Shown one piece after another: positions 42,613-50,989 of a stretch of 64,000 bases of DNA (the first letter of the stretch is position 1; every line of letters begins with the position of its first letter). Source of the stretch: Pseudomonadota bacterium (GTDB lineage: Bacteria; Pseudomonadota; Alphaproteobacteria; Rhizobiales; Aestuariivirgaceae); contig JAIUNJ010000005.1 of assembly GCA_020161855.1 (NCBI GenBank), forward strand, positions 152,787 to 216,786, given 5' to 3'. The notes under the pieces were generated by a model. The model was not told where the DNA came from, ran no database searches, and saw only the letters and a list, made by a program, of their open reading frames with translations. The position numbers were made by a program, and so were the translations under genes.

Positions 42613-43149
42613 ATGAACTTGCCCACCGACAAGACCCTGCTGCTGGTTGACGACGACAAGCCCTTCCTCACGCGCCTCGGGCGCGCCATGGAAGCCCGCG
42701 GCTTTGTCGTGCGCATCGCCGACACGGTGGCGGAGGGCATTGCCGAGGTGAAGAAGCAGGCCCCGGGCTATGCGGTGGTCGATCTCAGGCTCGCCGACGG
42801 CAACGGCCTCGACGTGATTGAAGCGCTACATACGGCCCGGCCGGAAGCGCGCGTCGTCGTCCTCACCGGCTACGGCAATATCGCCACGGCGGTGACGGCC
42901 GTAAAGCTCGGCGCCATCGACTATCTTGCCAAACCCGCCGACGCTGATGCCGTCTATGGCGCGCTGACCTCGGACAAGGATCACCGCACCGCACTGCCCG
43001 ACAATCCGATGTCGGCCGACCGGGTGCGCTGGGAGCACATCCAGCGGGTCTTCGAATTGTGCAACCGCAACGTCTCGGAAACGGCGCGGCGCCTCAACAT
43101 GCATCGCCGTACCCTGCAGCGCATCCTCGCCAAGCGCGCGCCGAAATAA
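42613..43149 (+). CDS. regA: Response regulator RegA/PrrA/ActR
   Basis: 178 residues. Receiver domain with acidic pocket DDD (13-15), phosphoacceptor Asp57 (AVVDLRLADGNG), Thr (VVVLTGYGNIATAVTAVK) and Lys (YLAKPADAD). A linker leads to the Fis-type helix-turn-helix ETARRLNMHRRTLQRIL. It controls respiration, carbon, nitrogen and photosynthesis genes in response to RegB. Directly downstream of regB, same strand; convergent with the following hydrolase. Confidence 0.95.
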   Translation: MNLPTDKTLLLVDDDKPFLTRLGRAMEARGFVVRIADTVAEGIAEVKKQAPGYAVVDLRLADGNGLDVIEALHTARPEARVVVLTGYGNIATAVTAVKLGAIDYLAKPADADAVYGALTSDKDHRTALPDNPMSADRVRWEHIQRVFELCNRNVSETARRLNMHRRTLQRILAKRAPK

Positions 43150-43160
43150 TCCGCCGCCTG

Positions 43161-43952
43161 TCAGTGCGTCACGCCGTCCGCCCGTTCGGCGAGCCGCAGC
43201 GCGGTCTCCTGGATGAGGCGTAACTGCGCGCCGTTTGACAGCCGGTGATCGCCGTCCTTGATGAGGGTAAGGGTCACGTCAGAGCCGTGGATCGCATCGA
43301 GGGTCTTAACGGCATGAGAGGCCGGAACATCCGCGTCCGCCGTGCCCTGTAGGATGCGCACCGGGCACTGGGGGGCGAGCCCCTCAGGAAAGAGCAGATG
43401 TTTCTCGCCATCCTCGATGAGCTTCAGGGTGATGGGATAGGGGTCGCCATAGTCTGACGGGCGAAGGAACACGCCATCGCGCGCCAGCGCCTCGCGATCC
43501 TCCTCGGAGGCCTGGTTCCACATGAGATCGCGGGTCATGTCGGTCGCAGGTGCGATCAGAACAAGCCCGGCCACGCGCCGGGCCGCAGGCGGGTCCTCGC
43601 GCATCAGCTTGCGGAGCATGAGCTGGGCGAGCCACCCCCCCATGCTGGAGCCGATGACGATGCGGGCATTGGCCGTGTGGGTCAGGAACATGTGGGTGGC
43701 CTGTTCCAGCCACAGGGAGATCGTGCCGTCGGAGAAGTCGCCGCCGGACTGGCCATGGCCGGAATAGTCGAAGCGCACGAGGTTGCGCCGGGTTGCGCGC
43801 GCCAGTTCGGCCAGGGCCTCGGCCTTGCTGCCGGTCATGTCGGACTTGAAGCCACCCAGCCAGAACAGGCCTGTGGGGCTGACGCCGGCCATGGCCCCAT
43901 CCTTCCGGTAGGCTATCCGGGGGCCGGCCAGGCCGGTTTCATATTCGAGCAT
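43161..43952 (-). CDS. Alpha/beta hydrolase
   Basis: 263 residues of the alpha/beta-hydrolase fold. The nucleophile elbow is [12 protein letters not shown]; the oxyanion/first strand region is [15 protein letters not shown] with [12 protein letters not shown]; a catalytic His is likely in [10 protein letters not shown] near the C-terminus. It resembles the mitochondrial palmitoyl-thioesterase ABHD10 and bacterial carboxylesterases; substrate unknown. ATG 43952 was chosen as the domain start. Divergent from infC across about 80 bases. Confidence 0.82.
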   Translation of the reverse strand: MLEYETGLAGPRIAYRKDGAMAGVSPTGLFWLGGFKSDMTGSKAEALAELARATRRNLVRFDYSGHGQSGGDFSDGTISLWLEQATHMFLTHTANARIVIGSSMGGWLAQLMLRKLMREDPPAARRVAGLVLIAPATDMTRDLMWNQASEEDREALARDGVFLRPSDYGDPYPITLKLIEDGEKHLLFPEGLAPQCPVRILQGTADADVPASHAVKTLDAIHGSDVTLTLIKDGDHRLSNGAQLRLIQETALRLAERADGVTH

Positions 43953-44034
43953 GGGAGGGGCCTTCTTTTCTGGTCTTTTCCTTGCTAACCACGCCAGGCT
44001 GGATTCGCAAATGCTGCGGTTCCGGCGGTTCACA

Positions 44035-44622
44035 ATGGGAGAATTTGAACACTTGAGCATTCCACCGCGCCGACCGTCCTTCAACCGCAATGCGCCACCG
44101 CCCCAGAAGGATGAGGCTCACAAGATCAACCACCGCATCGACGCGCGCGAAGTGCGCCTCATTGGTGCCGATGGCCAGAACGTCGGCGTGGTGCCGACCC
44201 GGCAGGCCCTGATCATGGCCGAAGAAGCCGGCCTCGATCTCGTTGAAATTTCGCCGGATGCCAAGCCGCCGGTCGCCAAGATCCTCGACTACGGCAAATT
44301 CCGGTTCCAGGAACAGAAGAAGGCCGCAGAGGCCCGCAAGAAGCAGAAGGTCATCGAGATCAAGGAGATCAAGCTCCGTCCAATGATCGATGACCACGAT
44401 CTCGATGTGAAGATGAAGGCCGCCAAGCGCTTCTTCGAAGAAGGCGACAAGGTGAAGTTCACGCTGCGCTTCCGCGGCCGCGAAATGGATCACCAGGATC
44501 TCGGCTACAAGCTCCTGCTTCAGGTGAAGCAGGACCTGGCGGAGATTTCAAAGGTCGAGCTCGACCCGCGCCCGGATGGCCGCCAGGTGATCATGATCCT
44601 GCAGCCAAAGGGCAAGCAGTAA
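44035..44622 (+). CDS. infC: Translation initiation factor IF-3
   Basis: About 195 residues (from ATG 44035). N-domain with VNHR-type [23 protein letters not shown], basic linker [17 protein letters not shown], and C-domain [24 protein letters not shown] ... IMILQPKGK. It keeps the 30S subunit free and checks start codons. Start is uncertain: TTG 44053 and ATT 44059 (I-P-P-R-R-P-S-F) are in frame, and the ATT would match the rare-start autoregulation known for infC elsewhere, but the only clear Shine-Dalgarno-like GGAG (44038-44041) is better spaced for TTG 44053. The usual rpmI-rplT-pheST partners are not downstream. Confidence 0.93.
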   Translation: MGEFEHLSIPPRRPSFNRNAPPPQKDEAHKINHRIDAREVRLIGADGQNVGVVPTRQALIMAEEAGLDLVEISPDAKPPVAKILDYGKFRFQEQKKAAEARKKQKVIEIKEIKLRPMIDDHDLDVKMKAAKRFFEEGDKVKFTLRFRGREMDHQDLGYKLLLQVKQDLAEISKVELDPRPDGRQVIMILQPKGKQ

Positions 44623-44649
44623 GGGCCAGGCTCCGGCCTGCGCAGGCAC

Positions 44650-46392
44650 ATGCTGAAGGCGATCAGACTGTTCTTCCAGACCAAGGAAGCCAACCACTTC
44701 CTTGTGATCCTGTGCCTGTTGCTGGCCAGCATCTCGGAAACGATCGGCATCGGTACCCTTCTGCCGGTCATTGCCATTGCCGCCGGCATCGAGTCGCCCG
44801 GGGCAGCGCAAATCACCAGCATCCTGAAGGTGGGTTTCGACTGGCTCGGCCTTCCGGTGACGCTGGGCGGGCTTGTTGCACTCGTTGCCGTCTTCATGAC
44901 CATCAAGGCTGGCCTGACCTTCGCGGCACTGGCCTATGCGGCGAGCACGGGGGCAAATGTCTCGCGTTCCCTGCGGCAGAGGCTCACGTCGGCCATCTTC
45001 AATGCGCGCTGGGGTTTCTTCTCGGACCAGCGGGCCGGACAGGTTTCGAACACGCTTGGAACCGAGTCTTCAATTGCCGGCGAGGCCTTCGTGGTGTCGG
45101 CCAATGTTGTCTCGTCGGTCATTCAGACAGTCGCCTATGCAGTTATCGCCCTGTTTGTGAACTGGAAACTCGCGCTTCTCGGCGTGGCAACCGGCTTTAT
45201 CCTGTCGGTGGGCCTGCAAAGCATGGTCACCTCGGCGCGCCGGGCCTCCTACAAGCTGACCGACCAGACCAACAATCTCCTGGCCTTCATGGTTGATGCG
45301 CTGGCCAACATCAAACCGCTGAAGACCATGCACCGCTACGACGCGATGCTGGTCTCGGTCGGCAAAATCTTCGGTAAGCTGAAGCGCGCGGTCATGACGC
45401 GCGAGCTGTCGAAGGCGGGTCTCGCGCAGGCGGGCACGTCGATTGTCGCGATCATCGCCGCCCTTGGCATCTATCTCGCGAACTCCTTCCTGCATGTACC
45501 GTTTCCCGACCTGCTGGTGAGCGCCATCATCTTCAACCAGATCGTGACGGTATCGACCAGGCTGCAGCGCATGGTCCAGGTGGCGGCGATTTTTGAAGGA
45601 TCATATGTGCGGACCCTCAGCCTGATCGAGGAGGCCGAGGCAGCGCGCGAATACAATCCCGGCACTGCGGAACCGAGGCTTGCCGGCGGTTTCCGCTTCG
45701 ACGGTGTCGACTTCTCGCATGGCAAGCGCAGGATCCTCACCGACGTCAGTCTCGAGATCCCGGTCAATCGGGTGACGGTCTTCAGCGGGCCATCGGGCGC
45801 AGGCAAGACAACGATCATCGATCTGCTGATCGGCCTGCATAAGGCATCCAGCGGCACGATCCACATTGGCGACAAGCCGATCAATGAAATCGACCTTGGC
45901 GCATGGCGGCACCAAATTGGCTATGTGCCTCAGGAACTGAACCTGTTCCATGCCAGCGTCCGCACCAACCTGACCCTCGGGGATGAGACAGTCAGCGACG
46001 ATATCCTGCACGCCGCCCTCGACAAGGCAGGCGCCAGCGAATTCATCCGAGAGCTTTCAGCCGGCCTCGACACCGATATCGGCGAAATGGGAAGCAAGCT
46101 CTCAGGTGGACAAAGACAGAGAATATCTCTGGCGCGGGCGCTTGTGGCCAACCCGAAGGTTCTGATCCTCGATGAAGTGACAAGCGCTCTCGATCCGGAA
46201 ACGGAAGCCGAAATCGTTCGCAACATCGCCACGCTCCGCGGAGAATACACAATCATCGCCATCACCCACCGGCCAGCATGGACCGACATTGCCGACCGCC
46301 TCTACACGGTTTCAGCCGGAACTGTGAAACTGGCCGCTGGCACAAGCCGCCGCCAGCCCGCAAAGCGGCCGCCGCGGAAACGGGCGAAATAG
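44650..46392 (+). CDS. ABC exporter (fused permease-ATPase, MsbA/PglK-like)
   Basis: 580 residues. An ABC type-1 transmembrane domain with about six helices (to residue 320) precedes a nucleotide-binding domain: Walker A GPSGAGKTTIIDLLIGLH, Q-loop GYVPQELNLFHA, signature LSGGQRQRISLARAL, Walker B VLILDEVTSALDPE and H-loop ITHRP. Homodimeric half-transporters of this type export lipids or lipid-linked glycans, as MsbA and PglK do. It starts 27 bases after infC and 118 bases before a methyltransferase-like gene. Position suggests export of the product of the neighbouring modification genes; this is inferred. Confidence 0.88.
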   Translation: MLKAIRLFFQTKEANHFLVILCLLLASISETIGIGTLLPVIAIAAGIESPGAAQITSILKVGFDWLGLPVTLGGLVALVAVFMTIKAGLTFAALAYAASTGANVSRSLRQRLTSAIFNARWGFFSDQRAGQVSNTLGTESSIAGEAFVVSANVVSSVIQTVAYAVIALFVNWKLALLGVATGFILSVGLQSMVTSARRASYKLTDQTNNLLAFMVDALANIKPLKTMHRYDAMLVSVGKIFGKLKRAVMTRELSKAGLAQAGTSIVAIIAALGIYLANSFLHVPFPDLLVSAIIFNQIVTVSTRLQRMVQVAAIFEGSYVRTLSLIEEAEAAREYNPGTAEPRLAGGFRFDGVDFSHGKRRILTDVSLEIPVNRVTVFSGPSGAGKTTIIDLLIGLHKASSGTIHIGDKPINEIDLGAWRHQIGYVPQELNLFHASVRTNLTLGDETVSDDILHAALDKAGASEFIRELSAGLDTDIGEMGSKLSGGQRQRISLARALVANPKVLILDEVTSALDPETEAEIVRNIATLRGEYTIIAITHRPAWTDIADRLYTVSAGTVKLAAGTSRRQPAKRPPRKRAK

Positions 46393-46510
46393 GGCCATCT
46401 GCCGCCCGCACAGGGCTTCATGACAACCTCGCGACAATTATGTTACAAGCCCGCGCCCGGCAGGCCGGACAATCCTATCTACATGCTTTCTTAAAGTTTC
46501 TGGTACGGTG

Positions 46511-47740
46511 ATGTGGACCAAAGAAAAGATTGAAGATCAGCTCAAGACCGAGACGTTCGACTACCAGAAGATCGATCTGCCCTTTGGCCTGACGACACAC
46601 GGACATGACCGTAGCGACACGGCGCGGCTCATCTTTGAGGGTGATCTCAAGGGACGCTCTGTTCTTGACGTTGGCTCCAGTCTTGGCTTCTTCTCATTCG
46701 AGTCTGAACGCCGGGGAGCAACACGTGTCCTCGGCATTGATGTCCATCCGGAGTCGGTTCGCAAGGCGAAGATTCTCGCTTCGATCAAGGATTCCCGGGC
46801 CGACTTCCTGTGCAAGGACATCGAGGACCTGCCGGTGCAGGAACCATTCGACGTGGTCTTGTGCCTGAATGTCCTGCACCATCTGCACGATCCGCTGGGC
46901 GCCCTGAACCGCCTGATCGACCTCACGCGCGAGAAGCTCATTCTCGAAGTTGCGACCTTCGGCTCCCACGACAAGAAGAAGGTTGGATTGCCGGCTTTCG
47001 TATGCGCACTGCTGGCCCGTTTCCCGATCATCTTCGTGACCCCGACAGGCACCCGTGGAACGCGTGAGATTCAGCGGTTCTATCTCAGTGAGCCAGCGGT
47101 GCTGCATCTGCTGACGAAGCACCGGACGGTTTTCGCACGGGTCGAAACAAAGCCTTCGCCCCACAAGGGCCGCTTCGTCGTCATCGCGCATAAGCGGCGC
47201 ATCGGTCATCTTCTTGTGGTCGGCGGGCCAACTTCGGCGGGCAAGAAAACCCTGATGCGCCAGTTGCGGGAGAACAAGCTGCCGGAACTCGCCGGCAAGC
47301 TCGGAACACCGGATGCTGCTGTCTGGGGAACACCGCTCAACGCCAATCACCTGGACGAGCCGTCATCCGCCGTGATGGAACATGCCATCCTGCACTACGA
47401 CATCATGCGTCCGCACTTCAGATCAACCCGGGTCTATGCCCGTGATGAGGCCATGGATCTGCTGTCCTGCGCCGACAAGGTCACGTTTGTCACGGTCCTG
47501 ACCCCGGCCGAGCGCCTTCGCAATCAGATTCAGGTTGCAGAGCTGAGCCGCAAGAAAGACAGCCGCAAGCTTCGCATACTTGATCTCTACAAGGATCCTG
47601 CTGCGGTCAGGGGCATCTATGAATCCTGGATCGATTTTGCGAAGCCCAAGGCAGACGCTCATTATCTCGCCGAGTTGAACCCTGACGGCAGCTACACGTT
47701 CAGCAACGCCAGCGACCTCCATCGCCGCCCCGTCATCTGA
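46511..47740 (+). CDS. Two-domain protein: class I SAM methyltransferase fused to a P-loop domain
   Basis: 409 residues. Residues 1-225 are a class I methyltransferase: motif I VLDVGSSLGFFSFESERRGA (51-70), VLGIDVHPESV with the acidic ribose ligand, and DVVLCLNVLHHLHDPLG (114-130). After KRRIGHL (228-234) follows a second domain starting with GGPTSAGKKTLM (238-249), a Walker A-like loop in which a lysine precedes the threonine, so it is slightly unusual. The remaining 160 residues are not recognisable; they may form a small-molecule kinase or nucleotide-binding lobe. Local GC is visibly lower than the backbone (28/60 in 46501-46560). A near-identical-length paralogue lies inverted 1 kb downstream. 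Confidence 0.75.
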   Translation: MWTKEKIEDQLKTETFDYQKIDLPFGLTTHGHDRSDTARLIFEGDLKGRSVLDVGSSLGFFSFESERRGATRVLGIDVHPESVRKAKILASIKDSRADFLCKDIEDLPVQEPFDVVLCLNVLHHLHDPLGALNRLIDLTREKLILEVATFGSHDKKKVGLPAFVCALLARFPIIFVTPTGTRGTREIQRFYLSEPAVLHLLTKHRTVFARVETKPSPHKGRFVVIAHKRRIGHLLVVGGPTSAGKKTLMRQLRENKLPELAGKLGTPDAAVWGTPLNANHLDEPSSAVMEHAILHYDIMRPHFRSTRVYARDEAMDLLSCADKVTFVTVLTPAERLRNQIQVAELSRKKDSRKLRILDLYKDPAAVRGIYESWIDFAKPKADAHYLAELNPDGSYTFSNASDLHRRPVI

Positions 47741-47870
47741 GTCAGTGGCCTGAAACGGCGCGTCGTCAGAAGCCGCCATACAATCGTCATTTCGCAATTT
47801 TAGTCTCTGCTATCGTTTTCTCCTGATCCTCGCGAGTGCGATGCAGGACGTAGCCGCTACGGGGACTCGG

Positions 47871-48692
47871 ATGCGCTCATCTCTCTCTTTCAGTTATGGC
47901 CAGATGCGAGACATCATCCGCAACCGCTCCGCGGATGTCATCGTTGTCTCCTATCCGAAATCGGGCCGCACCTGGCATCGGCTGGCGCTCGGCGCCTATG
48001 TCGCCAAATTGAGCGGGCTGGAACTTTCAAAGGCGCTCGACACGCGGAAACTCACGGCCAAGGCGGGTCTCCCCGTTGTCACCTACTCCCACAACGGCGC
48101 CAACTTTCTCGACAATGTAGGTCCGGCCCATCCGTTCGTCGCTTCGCGGCTCCTCTGGATGAACAAGCGCGTGGTGCTCCTGCTACGGGATCCCAGGGAC
48201 GTTCTCGTTTCAAGCTATCATCATGCCACGGAGCGCAGCCGCACGTTCTCCGGTTCCCTCTCTGCCTTCGTACGAAATCCGGCAACAGGCATCGACAAGA
48301 TCATGGTGGCGCTTCACGCCTGGAAGAACAACATGAACAGCGCCAGCGACGTGCTGATTCAGTCCTACGAGAGCATGCACAAGGATCATCAGTCGGCGCT
48401 TGAGGATGCCGTGCGGTTTTGCGGCTTCGGGCAGCCGGATTCCACCATCATCGACCAATGTGTAGAGATGTCGACTTTCGGCCGCATGCAGAAATTCGAA
48501 GAGGAATCATTCTTCGACCACGGCAGCATGAAGGGCCGCAAGAACCTTTCTGGAAGCAAGGCGGGCGCCAAGGTGCGAGAAGGCAGGATTGGCGGCTACG
48601 CCGGGCAGATGGCCGCCGAGGATATTGCCTATGTCAATGAGCGCATGAAGCATCTGGGAAATCCGTTTCCAGACTATCTGACCTTCCCTTGA
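47871..48692 (+). CDS. Sulfotransferase
   Basis: 273 residues from ATG 47871 (283 if ATG 47841 is used). The PAPS-binding 5'-phosphosulfate loop is SYPKSGRTWHR (residues 27-37), a candidate catalytic His lies in TYSHNGANF (about 74), and the 3'-phosphate loop is VVLLLRDPRDVLVSSYHH (101-118). A C-terminal K-N-L-S-G-S-K-A-G-A-K-V-R-E-G (about 221-235) fits the late PAPS-binding segment. It would transfer sulfate from PAPS to a hydroxyl of a glycan or lipid. Flanked on both sides by paralogous methyltransferase/P-loop genes. The start is uncertain. Confidence 0.85.
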   Translation: MRSSLSFSYGQMRDIIRNRSADVIVVSYPKSGRTWHRLALGAYVAKLSGLELSKALDTRKLTAKAGLPVVTYSHNGANFLDNVGPAHPFVASRLLWMNKRVVLLLRDPRDVLVSSYHHATERSRTFSGSLSAFVRNPATGIDKIMVALHAWKNNMNSASDVLIQSYESMHKDHQSALEDAVRFCGFGQPDSTIIDQCVEMSTFGRMQKFEEESFFDHGSMKGRKNLSGSKAGAKVREGRIGGYAGQMAAEDIAYVNERMKHLGNPFPDYLTFP

Positions 48693-48727
48693 GGCGCTTA
48701 GGCACCACGCACGTACGGGCGATTGAG

Positions 48728-49957
48728 CTATTTTGCCCAGACGGGCTGGTCGGACACGATCCGGAGCCCGGCGCCGTCGACATTTCTCGCCACAAGGCGC
48801 TCACCTCTGGAGCGGGCAAAGTCAGACCACTCCCGGAATCGAGTCTGGACCATATCGTCAGCCGTCAGGTTCTCCAGCGCGCGTGACAGGGCTTTGCGCT
48901 CGCGTCCCTTCGCACCTGCCTGCAACGTGATCAGCCGGGATCTGATATCTGCTGCGCTCTCGTCGACGGTGATCACCGTCACCTTCTCGGCGGTCTCCAG
49001 GATGTCGAGCGCCGGATCATGGCTGAATGTCATGGCCCCCGTCACCATCGGACGCATGAAATCGTAGAAGAGACATTGCGCCGCCATCTCGGGCGGCTGC
49101 GGAACATGATAGTTTTCAGCATCCAACCTTGGCAATGCAGAAAGGTCGGGCAGGCCGGGCAGTCCGAGATTGCCAAGCCCATTGGCCTTCAGGCCATGCA
49201 AGGCTCCGGGCATGGACGCAATGACAACGAGATGGCCGATACGGCGCTTTTCCGCAACGACGAGAAACCTGTTCTTGAATCCGGAGGGCGAGACTGTGAC
49301 CTTGGCGAAACAGCCACGCCTGTATCGCAACAGATTTTCGATCGCTGAGATCGTCAGGTAGTATTGCTTGATGCCGGCGCCTGCCGTGCCGCTGCCCACA
49401 AGGACCGCCGGCAGGTTCCTCAGCACCTTGGCCTGAAACCAGCTCAGTCCCAGCTTGTGCCGGTCGTGCTGGCCGACCGTCGCCACCTCAAGAACGAGGC
49501 GTTTCCGACAGGCGTCCACCAGCCGGTTGATGCCCAGGATCGGATCAGTGAGATGGTGCAACACATTGAGACAGAGAACGTTGTCGAAGCGCTCCGGCAG
49601 CGGACCGGCGTCCAGATCGCCAAAATCGAACTCGACATCAGTGTTGAGAATACTTGCAAGCGTGCGGCCACGGCGGACATTATCGTTGCTGAGGTCGAAG
49701 CCCACGCAGCGCCCGGCGCCATGCCGCTTGGCCTCAAACAGGAAAAACCCCAGTGAGGCGCCGACATCGGCAACGCTTTGCCCAGACCAATCGCCCTGAA
49801 AGATGAGGTCGGCGGTGGCCTGGCGGTCATGCCCACCCGTAGACAGTCCGAACGGCAGCTTGATCGCCTGATAATCATAGGGCTCGGACGCCAGGACAGC
49901 CTTGATCTCCGCTTCCGTCCATGCGCCACGCTGTGCGGTCTGGGTCTTTGTACTCAT
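48728..49957 (-). CDS. Methyltransferase/P-loop-type protein, inverted paralogue with lost P-loop
   Basis: 409 residues, the same length as the protein encoded at 46511-47740 and alignable over its length. Shared landmarks: YDYQ-x-I-x-LPFGL, the GHDR motif, ADVGASLGFFLFEAKRHGAG, VLCLNVLHHLTDP, VLEVAT, and EKRRIGHLVV. The second domain differs: where the paralogue has GGPTSAGKKT, this protein has ASMPGALHG (247-255), so the Walker A lysine is gone. Methyltransferase function therefore looks conserved but nucleotide binding does not. It faces the sulfotransferase gene convergently and diverges from a kinase-like gene across 58 bases. ATG 49957 was chosen to match the paralogue. Confidence 0.75.
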   Translation of the reverse strand: MSTKTQTAQRGAWTEAEIKAVLASEPYDYQAIKLPFGLSTGGHDRQATADLIFQGDWSGQSVADVGASLGFFLFEAKRHGAGRCVGFDLSNDNVRRGRTLASILNTDVEFDFGDLDAGPLPERFDNVLCLNVLHHLTDPILGINRLVDACRKRLVLEVATVGQHDRHKLGLSWFQAKVLRNLPAVLVGSGTAGAGIKQYYLTISAIENLLRYRRGCFAKVTVSPSGFKNRFLVVAEKRRIGHLVVIASMPGALHGLKANGLGNLGLPGLPDLSALPRLDAENYHVPQPPEMAAQCLFYDFMRPMVTGAMTFSHDPALDILETAEKVTVITVDESAADIRSRLITLQAGAKGRERKALSRALENLTADDMVQTRFREWSDFARSRGERLVARNVDGAGLRIVSDQPVWAK

Positions 49958-50015
49958 TGTCAAATTCTGCCTCGGCGGTTCATTTGGCTGCCGACATAGG
50001 GCATACTCCCCACGA

Positions 50016-50978
50016 ATGAAAACCCGACAATTATTCCTGCCCCGGCCATTGCGGCTTCTCCACAAAAAATCGCGCATGGCGCTAGTCCGGTGGAACAAGC
50101 ATCTTCTTAACTTCGCCCTGCGTGTGGGCTTTCCAGGCTGGATCGCCCAGGATCTGGCCAGCCGGCAGATTTCCGGCATGGCCTTGCGCCTCAAGAAGGG
50201 CACGTTGCTTGTTGCAACACCAAAGGCACTTCTGCGCTACGCTTCGAACGAAAAGGCCGTCAACCGCCTGCGCAGAGAGCTGGAAGGATGGCAGCGCATG
50301 GGTGCGGCGGGCTTCGGCACACTGATCCCACGCTCCATGGAAATGAGAAACATATCCCCGGAACGCGCCATCCTGTCATCGGAAATGCTTTCGCCGATCC
50401 CGCGGGAAGAACATATGCCATACATGCTTCCGGTGGTACGGGTGCTGCACGCGCGCGCCGATGTGCGGACCGAGCAGGATCTGCCCGGAAGCGTGGAAGG
50501 CGGCCTGGCGCTTGCCCGGCAGGTTCTCGGTGGGGAATTGCCGGCCAGCTTCATGACGGAGGCCGAACTGGCCGGCTGCTTCCGGCAGCCTCTGCGGCGT
50601 GGCTATTCCCATGCCGATCTGCACTGGCGAAATGTCATGCGCCGCCGCGAGGAACCTGTTCTGGTCGACCTCAAGAAATGCAGCGACAACCGCGTGCTGG
50701 CGCTCGACATCCTGAACATGGCCTGCCAGACCATGGCAACACTCCACGGCGGCAATGTGCTCAGCCAGTCATTTCGCGGGCAAAGCAGTAACTGGAGTGA
50801 GCCGGCCCTGGCCGAGCTGATCACCCTTGTGGACCTGCCGCGAGCGCATTGGGGGCCGCTCTATGTCCTGCATGCACTGGGCCTGCATGCCTTGCGGCAT
50901 GGCGGCACGCCAAATGCAGCAAGCGCCGCCCTGTTCCGCAAACTGCTGAACAGGGACTGGCGCCTGCGGTCAAGCTGA
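50016..50978 (+). CDS. Aminoglycoside phosphotransferase-fold kinase (LPS/sugar kinase-like)
   Basis: 320 residues. The protein-kinase-like catalytic loop is visible as SHADLHWRNVM with H199, D201 and N206, and the metal-binding Asp218 in PVLVDLKK replaces DFG. A basic N-terminal segment and the L-R-R-E-L-E-G-W-Q-R helix precede the core. This pattern belongs to the APH/Kdo-kinase (KdkA, WaaP) superfamily that phosphorylates sugars or lipid A-core residues. No membrane segment. ATG 50016 (or 50076) is the start. Divergent from the second methyltransferase-like gene; convergent with an FAH-family gene. Substrate is inferred from the region only. Confidence 0.72.
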   Translation: MKTRQLFLPRPLRLLHKKSRMALVRWNKHLLNFALRVGFPGWIAQDLASRQISGMALRLKKGTLLVATPKALLRYASNEKAVNRLRRELEGWQRMGAAGFGTLIPRSMEMRNISPERAILSSEMLSPIPREEHMPYMLPVVRVLHARADVRTEQDLPGSVEGGLALARQVLGGELPASFMTEAELAGCFRQPLRRGYSHADLHWRNVMRRREEPVLVDLKKCSDNRVLALDILNMACQTMATLHGGNVLSQSFRGQSSNWSEPALAELITLVDLPRAHWGPLYVLHALGLHALRHGGTPNAASAALFRKLLNRDWRLRSS

Positions 50979-50989
50979 TCTGAGTTGCC

